DNA from: Argentina anserina
Taxonomy: Eukaryota; Streptophyta; Magnoliopsida; Rosales; Rosaceae
Reading direction: 5' to 3'
DNA: 64,000 bases
Assembly (NCBI RefSeq): GCF_933775445.1
Contig: NC_065873.1
Coordinates: 5,394,001-5,458,000, forward strand
In this document: positions 56,360-64,000 of the stretch, piece after piece
Layout of the letters: each line of letters begins with the position of its first letter
How positions within the stretch are numbered: the stretch's first letter is position 1
Translations under genes and position numbers: made by a program
The notes under the pieces: generated by a model
What the model was told of the DNA's origin: nothing
Seen by the model: only the letters and a program-made list of their open reading frames with translations
The model's database searches: none

Positions 56360-56559
56360 CTTAGCTCTTTTTATCATTATATGGAACATTCTTAATAGAC
56401 CAACATATTAAATCCCCAAATTACTTAAAAATGATAAATGAAAAGTCGATCATTACATTGAGTCATTGACAAAGAGGAGAAGCAACCAGAAACTTTTTTC
56501 AACATGCAGGGCAGTTGCTTACAAAAAGGGCTGCACCAGAAAAGATATGCAATCCATGA

Positions 56560-57272
56560 TTTAACAAATTAGCAATAAAGCCTACTAGGCCTCATCCAAT
56601 AGCCCTTGGGCCCTAACCCGCCCTACCCGGCAGGGCCGAAGCCCGGTCCGACCCTACATTAGAGCAGGCCGACACGAGTTTCTTTCGAATAGGGTAAGGG
56701 TCGAGCATATATAACACGGCTCTATCCTCCGGCCCGGCCTTAAAAGTCTGCCATATCCCGCCCTTGTAGGCTTTTAATAATTAAGTTTTAAATATATTTC
56801 TCATATTTTATATACAATACACCTTATTATGTTTTGTAATTGATTTTATATGTTTTATTTCTTCTATGTCTTTTTGTTGTGAAAAACAATAATTGATTTT
56901 AAGTGATTTATATAGTTAATATATAAATATAATCAATTAAACATATATTTTTAAATTATAAAGTTGAATTTATTGTCTATATATATGGAAAATATAAACA
57001 TATAAATAAAAAAATCTTGTACTACATGTTTCAACCAATATAAACTAAATCATGAGGTAAAATCATGTTAAAAATTATTTTTGTTAAATAAAAAAAATAC
57101 CATGTTCGGCCCGTTTCGGCCCTATTTAGCCATATTCTAAAGGCCGGCCCAACCCCCTCTTAGCCCTAAAGGAATGGGCCTTTAGGGCGGGTATGAGTTT
57201 GAAAATCGGAGCCCTACCCCGGCCCGTCCCTATTTTTTGTTGACTTAGTCAAATCCCGGCCCGACCATACCC
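56560..57272. other. GC-rich arms around an AT-rich core, possible MITE
   Basis: CCCGGC/GGGCCGG words are dense at 56600-56760 and 57100-57270, in roughly inverted orientation, around a very AT-rich centre. This suits a hAT-like MITE with subterminal repeats, but clear ends and a target duplication were not found. Confidence 0.35.
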
Positions 57273-60200
57273 TGTAATAACCCGAATTTCTATTGTCATT
57301 TTTTGTAATTCCTTATAGATTAATGAAATGATGTTTTGGTTATAATTTTATTCTACGCCATCCAATTATCCTTTATTCGAAATAAAAATTGGTTTCGAGA
57401 ACCAATAAGTCGTTATTCGATTAAAATTCGATTGATTCAAGAGTTGACTTTTAATCCGTCGCTCGTTTCAGGAAACTTCCTTCACGAAAGTTAGTTTCCG
57501 AATGTGGAAAGGGTATAAGAGGAAATTAGAAACTATTTGGAAGAAAATCAGATTTTTCCCAAATCAGTTTCTCTCTCTTCCTTCCCGATATTTTCAACTA
57601 TGTCATTGTTCATTATCTTCTTCGGAAATTCTTTAGTTGATTGTCCTTGCGCCTTGGGTCATGATTTCACAAGCTTGGAGGAAGTTTTGGACCTAAAACA
57701 TGGGAATTGCAGCAGCAACTCCGGTTGTCTTCTGGCAGACCTTGCTTCCTTGGGCACAATTGCACTACTTTGGAGCTCGGGGTGAGCTCAAACTCATTTT
57801 CCATGCATCTGCTACAGTGCAGAGGAGCTGCATCATCACCTTTGACTGTTCTTAAGGGTAAGAACTCCATTTATTCACTTGTTTAGCAAGTTTGAAGTGT
57901 TAGAAAGTGAGTTTGGAAATTGGTTCAGTTTTGGGTGTTTTTTAGGTGGTGGTGTTCGGCACTAGGTGCCGTGATGTTGAGAGGAGTTTTTAGTTAAGTT
58001 TGAGTTGTTTTGGTGAGATTACGAAATTGGAAGGGTTAGGGCTTGTGAGGGTGTGGGGACTGAATGTGGTGTCACTGTTTTCATTTTGTTTTTGGTGGTG
58101 GAGATGTGGAATTCAAGTTCGAATTGTTGACTAATGTTTGTTTAATAGGTTGAGAGTTCTTTAAATTATTCTTTTGGGTTTGTGGTAGTAAGTTGGGATT
58201 TTTTGGAGTTTGATTTTTTGGAGTTTGAGGATTGAATTGGTGGTTGGAGTTAGAGGTGGTTGATATCTTGCTGCTGTTTTGGTTTAGTTTTGGAGGTAGT
58301 TTGGTGAGAGTTGGAGTTTGGAGGGGTTAGTGTGTTTGAAGAGTGAAGGGTTAGGGATTTTGAAGTGGTGAATTGGGTGGAAGTGGTTAGGCCACTGTTT
58401 TGGTATTTTGTTGGTTGTTTTTTGTGAAGTGAAGGGAGTGGAGTGAGGTGTTAGAGGCAGGCCGTTTGTGCCACTGTTTTAGTGGGGATTTTCATTAGAG
58501 TTTTGATTTCTAACTCTTGGTTCTAATAAAGGGTTGTTGGTTAGTAGCTTGAGTTTGTGGTAAAGTGAGTGGCGAGTTGTTTCTTGTAGTAACCTTGTGG
58601 TTATTTGGAATTTAATTGTGTTGTTCAGATGGGTGAGTGTAAGTGAGAGAGTTTGACTTGTCAAAGTCTCTTTGAGTTGTTTTATTTTATGTTGGAATTT
58701 CTTTTACTAAGTGAAGTCTTGTCACTTAGGTGTTGGTTGAAGTAAGTGGGTGAGCTCACTTAAAAGTAGCAAGGATTTAAGCGGCTTCAAGGTGAGTAAA
58801 TCTCACGTTTAAGCTAGGTACATTTGGCTGTAACTAGACGTATTTCATTTCAAATGTTTGTCGTTCTTTATTTGAGATTGTGATTATAATTTGGTGATAT
58901 ATATATATGTATATCTAATTGGTAAAATAATATATATATATATATATATATATTATCATTGATGATATTTATGGTTACGTTATGCTTATTTATCGTTTGA
59001 GATATTGTGCATTTTGTTAGATTATATTGTGTGGCGGACGGGACCGAGAGAGAATAAAATGTACTTCTCGGTAAAATGGAGGTTTGTAGAGGATAACTGT
59101 ATAGTCGAAGTGTTTGTTTGCGTTTGTTTGACCGAGGGGGAAGAAAATGTACCTCTTAGTGTTATTGTTGTGAGTGGTGCTTGTTTGTAATTTTTAGTGG
59201 TTGTTTGTGTTGTTTGACTTGAAGAGAATAAAATGTACCTTCCGGCAATATTGTTGAGTATTAATGAATTGAGTTGTGGTGTGTGGAGTGGGGTGCGTTG
59301 AACATACTGTTTTACCTTATTGGCGGCCATGTTGACAAAAGAAAAGTGTGAGTGAGTTGGTTTGGTGTGGGTGAGTTGGTATGGTTGTTGACGTGTAGTA
59401 TTGAGTGAGTTAACATAGTCCTAAGATCATTAACCAATAAAATCGTTCTTCATATATGTTTTTTTTTAAAAGGACTTGATTGACTACAGTTCATGGGTAA
59501 GTAAAACAATATTTAATTAAAATGGTTTCAATGGTTAATGATTAGGGGCAATGTTAAACGTTGAGTTGCAGTACGTGTAATCGATGTTTGTGGGTTCCTA
59601 TTATGTAGTCTTGTATGTGTGTTTTAGTGATTTCCTGAACTAAGCTTTTATGCATGAATCACTAAACTTTACTCTGTGCATCTTTTTATGTGGAATTCTC
59701 TGGACTAAAATTCATGCAAGGATTATACATTATATATCTATGAGTGTTTAAGTGATTTCCGAACTACACTTTTATGTGGGAATCACTAATCTTTCTTATG
59801 TGATTTCCTTCTTTATGTGTGAATTCCTGAACTATGTTTTCATGTAGGATTCACTGTCTGTTTCCTTCCTTGAATTTCAAATGTGAGTGAGCGTTGTGGG
59901 TTGTGAGTTGTGTGTTGTGTGTTGTGTGTTGTGTGGTGAGTTGTGGAGAGTGTGGAGTTGGTTGTCGATGTGCTTTTGTGGTGGCCAAAGTGGCAGTAGA
60001 GTGTCAACTATTCATGGGGCAAAGTACAGAACTCATGATTAATTTCTAGTGTGTGTCAGTTATTCATAGGGAAAGGTGCATAACTCGTGAATAGTTTTCT
60101 TGTGTGGGCATCATTCACGAGGTAAAATGCATAACTCGTGAATGACTCGATTTTTTGTTATATATCACTTATGAGAATGTTGGTGGTATTGTTTGCGTTT

Positions 60201-60741
60201 GTGTGTTTGTTGCGGTGTTTAAGTGGCAAGTGATATCATTGTGATAGTTGTGGGTAATGACGTAAGGCTGAGTTGATTGCATTGTTATGGGTTGTTATGA
60301 TTTATAGCTATTGTTGCAGGATACGTAGAGATAAATTGTTGTTGTTTATTTGTTGAATATTTTTATTTAGAGGTTACTCATACCAGTTGTAAAGTTGATT
60401 CACATTGTGTTTGCAATTCCGGTGTATCAATCAATGGTGTAGGCGATAGTGATGCAGGTCATACATAGCGGCATTTGAAGGATTGAGTAGCGTGATAGCA
60501 GTCTACTGCTTGTTGCCAATTCCTTTTTGTTTGTTGAGGATTGAGAGGATTTACAAGCTGTGTTTATTTACATTTGTACATGTTGTGGCAATGTAAATTG
60601 TAGTTTGTAAACTAAGTTAATTGTTTGAACTTAGAATCGATATTTAACAGTTGTATTGTAATTTCAATTACGTTGAGATTATTTTAGAGTATTAGCATCT
60701 AAATTTTGAAATTATACTGTTTATAATTTAGGGTCGCTACA
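57273..60741 (-). mobile_element. Second solo-LTR-like unit, inverted relative to the first
   Basis: It begins TGTAATAACCCGAATTT and ends TTTAGGGTCGCTACA, the reverse complements of the end and start of 50558-53639. The internal segment AACTTCCTTCACGAAAGTT also matches inverted (57475-57494 against about 53430-53450). It is about 390 bp longer and holds its own tandem repeats: GAATAAAATGTAC units (59050-59245), GTGATTTCC...GAATCACT units (59620-59860) and TGCATAACTCGTGAAT units (60000-60155). No target duplication was found, so it is probably older or rearranged. No coding capacity is seen. Confidence 0.75.
58930..58953. repeat. (AT)n microsatellite
   Basis: About 12 AT units within the second solo-LTR-like unit. 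Confidence 0.92.
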
Positions 60742-61679
60742 AACTTTGGACTTGAGATTGTATGGAGTTGTCGATAATTGAAAATGACTGCTCAATTTTA
60801 CAGCTATTTAGATTGAGTACACCTAACTCGTGAAAATAATAAAATAATACTTCCCAACAAATATCTTGATAATAGTACTCGTTGCCAAAATAATGCAATT
60901 TCTTTCTAGCTCTTTGTTATGGTGACTTGCAAGAAGGGACAAGGAACCAACTTTAGCTAAAAACAACATTTGATCACCCCATAATTGTGTCTGTGTAAAG
61001 TTATTACTCTTCGGGTCAAGCTTGTATATTTTGAATCCATTAGTTCCCTTTCAATATTCATTAATGTTGCCATTACCTTCATCTTCATCACCTCCCAGGT
61101 TGTTGTTATCATTACTTTCACCACCACCATTACCATCATCGTCTTAATTTCCATCCAGATCATCATTCTCATCCTCATTACCTTGACCTTCACCATCACC
61201 ATCCTTGTCCTCATTGTCCTCACCTTCACATTCACATTCTCATTGCCCTCACCATCACCAGCACCATCACCATTACTATTCTCATTTCCCTCACCTTCAC
61301 CACCACCACCACGTTGTCGCACTTGATGGATCAAGAAAACCTAATCGTCAGTTGTTGACTCTAACAAACGAGGGAGGTAGTTATGATTATATATATTCAT
61401 CATGGACAATGTTCAGCTCCACCATATGATCTTCATAGTTTATGGTACTTCGAGTGACTGTGAACATGTTCTTCTTAATAGCTTGATGGTGCACAATCAA
61501 AGTATGTAGCACACTAGACGTAGAAAACAATATATCTTCAAGATTATGGTAGTCATAAACTTGTGGATCCATATAATCAGGTCCTTCCTACATAATAGTC
61601 TACTTTTTGTCTGTAGGACTGCATAGAGCCAACATTTTGTTTATAAATAGTATTGCTGATACTAGGGGTGGCTTTCATG
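60742..61679. other. Stretch between the solo-LTR-like unit and Copia element 3
   Basis: No gene was recognised. The CACCAT-rich minisatellite at 61060-61316 is the only clear structure. A minus-strand frame at 61387-61572 has no known motif. Confidence 0.4.
61060..61316. repeat. Degenerate CACCAT/CATCAC minisatellite
   Basis: Units such as CACCATCACC, TCATTACC and CTCACCTTCACA recur over about 250 bp. All frames on both strands are open because the repeat lacks stops, so the long open frames here are not evidence of a gene. Confidence 0.8.
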
Positions 61680-61740
61680 TATATCTCTACGTCAAGATCC
61701 CCATAGAGATAACCTATGACCACATCCATAAGCTGCATGT

Positions 61741-62316
61741 TTAGTCTTCGGACACTACCAGACTAATAAGGTAGCAGAAGGTAATGATCTCCCTAACAGG
61801 AGAATAAGTCTTTTCATAGTCAATGTTCAGTCGTTGTGAGAATCCTTGCGCTACTAGTCTTGCCTTATAACGCACGATCTTGTTCATCTCATTACGCTTA
61901 CGAACGAAGATCCATTTATGTCCAACTGGTTGGACATCTCTTGGAGTCAATTCAGCCTTTCTAAAGACTTCTCTCTTTGCTAAAGAGTCAAGTTCTGCCT
62001 AGATTGCTTCCTTCCACTTCGGCCAATCTGTTCTGTGTTCGCATTCAGCTACACAGCGAGGTTCAACGTCGTCTTCATATATGATCTCATGTGCGACGGA
62101 ATAAGCGAAAACGTCATCAATGCATGTAGTGGCTATGTTTCGGACCGACTGCTCACTTGTGTAGTTCACTGAGATTTCGTTGTTCTCTAGCATAAAACAA
62201 GGTTCCATAGAGTCACACGGTAACACTTGAGTTGATTCATGGACATAGCTGTAATTAGAGACAACTTCATACAATGGTGATTCATCGTTGTGACGCGTTG
62301 TGCCTTGTTCATTCAC
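61741..62316 (-). pseudogene. Copia reverse transcriptase N-terminus and linker (element 3)
   Basis: The frame 61741-61950 has GHKWIFVRKRNEMNKIVRYK, ARLVAQGFSQRLNIDYEKTY and SPV, the conserved Copia RT start. A further frame at 61999-62316 is the linker, with AECEHRTDWPKWKEAI near its end. After 61741 the frame shifts: an LMDVV.GYLYG-like stretch is legible, then homology ends. Element 1 lacks all of this. Confidence 0.85.
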
Positions 62317-63384
62317 TTCTTTCTAGGCTTTGAATCCTTAGAGTTTATCGGTCTCCCCCTTTTCCTTTGAGGAGCCGAGGCCGAAGCTGCTCCTTGCTGG
62401 ACCATCTCGGCATCGTCGCCGCAAGGGGCGACGGCAACACCACGACATACGGTGGTGCCGCCGCCGACCTCCGTCCCACTGTCAGGGGCGGTGCCAACGT
62501 TGCTAGATCCAGGAGCTTGTCTTCCATGCCCGTATTTCAGGACATCCAACCGTGCTGGTACATTTACAGCGGGTATGTTTGATCTCGTCACTTTAGCAAT
62601 ATCTACAAAGCCGTCGGGCATTGAATCCGCGACTTTCTGGAGTTCGATAATGCGTTGCACTTCTAACTCGCTTTGAGCAGTGCGGGGACATAGTGGGGAC
62701 ACACCACATCAATTCCTGACGTTCATTTGGAATGATAACATTCCCATCTCCCCCTAAAGACGGGAAACATGTCTCATCAAACTGACAATCTGCAAATCTT
62801 GTAGTAAAGAGATCTCTGGTGGTTGGTTCTAAGTAGCGAACAATCGTTGCGGAATTATAGCCAACATAGATACCTAATCGTCTCTGAGGACCTATCTTAG
62901 TACGCAATGGAGGCGTAATAGGCACATAGACGGCGCAACTAAAAATGCGTAAGTGTGAAATATTGGGTTCGTAACCAGTTACCATCTGGTACGCACTAAA
63001 CGCTTGGTTAGCCGCGGGTCTGAAATGAATAAGTATCGCTGCATGCAACACTACATATCCCCATGCAGAGACCGGCATGTTAGAACCCATAACCATTGCC
63101 CTAGCAACAAGCTGAATACGCTTGATGGTAGCCTCTGCTAGACCGTTCTGTGAATGAACATGAGGAACGGGATGTTCAACTTCGATCCCAAAAAATATGC
63201 AGTAATCATCAAAAGTTTTGGAGGTGAATTCTCCAACATTATCCAAATGAATGGATTTAATAGGATAGTCGGGGTGGTGAGCCCGAAGTTTGATGATCTC
63301 AGCTACTAACTTAGCAAATGCAGCATTCCTTGTGAATAGCAAAGGGACATGTGACCAACGCGTCGATGCATAAACCAATACCAT
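62313..63384 (-). pseudogene. Copia integrase and linker (element 3)
   Basis: The frame 62593-63384 contains the integrase second Asp (IHLDNVGEF) and Glu (NGLAEAT), then IFSCAVYVP and VGYNSATIVRYLEP. The linker 62313-62702 follows in another frame (AQSELEVQRIIELQKVADSM, then a GC-rich Pro/Ala part), with a frameshift at about 62690. Confidence 0.87.
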
Positions 63385-63501
63385 AAAATATAGAAAAGGT
63401 CTGCATTCTGGTTGAATAGGTCCACAAATGTCACCTTGGATAGTTGTAAGAATGAAATGTTCTCGGTCGAAGCCTTAGCAAAAGAAGGACTTCCTTGAAA
63501 T

Positions 63502-63966
63502 TTAGCAAGAGAACAAGCTCTGTGAAGGAAGGAATGCCTCCACCGATGGCATGAAAGCCGTGGAGCTGTCGAGTGAGGCCGGCTCAGCCACACTGTGCGG
63601 TGCACGGGTAGGCATGGCCTCACCGTGTGGAGCACGGGTGAGGTGATCCTCTAATCGCTTCCGGGACTTGAAAAATGGATGACCATGTGAATTCTTAAGA
63701 ATTCTAATCGTCATATCACATTTAGGGTGCCCGAGACGGGCATGCCAAAGTATATAACAGTCTGAATCACAAAAGTTGCGTCCAACCGCATATGATTCAA
63801 AGATTCGAATGAATGTAAAATACAAACCATTCCCGAGACTCTTCATCTTCTCTAAGATGCGGCGCTGGCCTGCTTTTTCAGAGGTAACACAAAGATATTC
63901 CTCTCCATTCTCAACATAAGTATCGAGGTGAAAACCATTGGCACGTATGTCCTTAAAACTTAGCAA
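63502..63966 (-). CDS. Copia pre-integrase region (element 3, partial)
   Basis: The frame of 154 codons begins with LSFKDIRANGFHLDTYVENG and GEEYLCVTSEKAGQRRILEK, which follow the Copia protease, and continues to the GAG-pre-integrase HH motif WHARLGHP. The sequence then changes frame towards the CSLAKFQ part of the zinc finger at about 63500. The window ends inside the element, so its gag and 5' LTR lie to the right. Confidence 0.83.
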   Translation of the reverse strand: MLSFKDIRANGFHLDTYVENGEEYLCVTSEKAGQRRILEKMKSLGNGLYFTFIRIFESYAVGRNFCDSDCYILWHARLGHPKCDMTIRILKNSHGHPFFKSRKRLEDHLTRAPHGEAMPTRAPHSVAEPASLDSSTAFMPSVEAFLPSQSLFSC

Positions 63967-64000
63967 GGTGTGGGGAGACTTCGGCGCATAAAGAGCGTCT

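Larger units (their letters stand above)
61680..64000 (-). mobile_element. Copia retrotransposon, element 3, cut by the window end
   Basis: This is the third copy of the family of elements 1 and 2. On the minus strand it runs from the protease/pre-integrase region at the window edge through integrase and linker into RT, where recognisable sequence stops at about 61680. The RNase H end and 3' LTR are absent, so it is truncated on the left. Integrase and linker are nearly the same as in element 1. Confidence 0.88.

Noticed and set aside
57268..60746. Target duplication for the second solo-LTR-like unit
   Set aside because: The flanks TACCC and AACTT do not match, and no shift of one or two bases gives a repeat. 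No duplication is claimed.
60957..61334. Overlapping long frames on both strands (His-rich, Gly/Glu/Asn-rich, hydrophobic)
   Set aside because: The CACCAT-type minisatellite lacks stop codons in several frames. The composition is that of the repeat, not of a protein.

Overview
The window is nuclear DNA of a flowering plant, most likely a eudicot. It is AT-rich, its genes have GT-AG introns, it encodes a plant phytocystatin, a papain-like cysteine protease and a plant-type guanylate-binding protein, and most of the rest is plant LTR retrotransposons, hAT elements and microsatellites. The species cannot be named from the sequence. Bacterial features such as operons and ribosome binding sites do not apply.

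Layout. 1-900: first exon of an unknown membrane-anchored protein on the minus strand. 900-4000: no gene. 4057-4457: dead phytocystatin. 4768-9975: Copia element (minus) with both LTRs and a 5-bp target duplication but no reverse transcriptase. 10490-14975: decayed second copy of that family. 15557-15920: plus-strand Copia relic. 17134-18422: intact two-exon cysteine protease. 19187-26600: hAT transposon with an 8-bp target duplication, split by a 4.7-kb non-coding LTR retrotransposon (20193-24891). 26609-29970: no gene, several microsatellites. 34453-41087: 15-exon guanylate-binding protein (525 residues reconstructed, all junctions in phase) with a Ty3/Gypsy element (36905-40164) in intron 12. 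43300-44360: LINE relic. 45751-46176: intact phytocystatin. 46620-47040: dead cysteine protease. 47389-55743: second type of Copia element, split by a 3.1-kb solo-LTR-like unit (50558-53639). 55850-56359: small hAT-like element holding a SINE-like sequence. 57273-60741: inverted relative of the 3.1-kb unit. 61680-64000: third copy of the first Copia family, cut by the window edge.

The most interesting biology is a duplicated inhibitor-enzyme pair. A phytocystatin gene followed by a papain-like protease gene occurs twice, about 41 kb apart and in the same orientation, with promoter and downstream sequence also shared. In the left copy the cystatin is dead and the protease open; in the right copy the cystatin is open and the protease dead. 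Together the two copies still hold one working pair. The surviving protease has Gly where papain-family enzymes carry the catalytic Asn. The guanylate-binding protein between them also departs from its family at two GTPase motifs. Nested insertions give a relative order: hAT before the non-coding LTR element, Copia before the 3.1-kb unit, and the cystatin-protease duplication before the Copia elements that now separate its parts.
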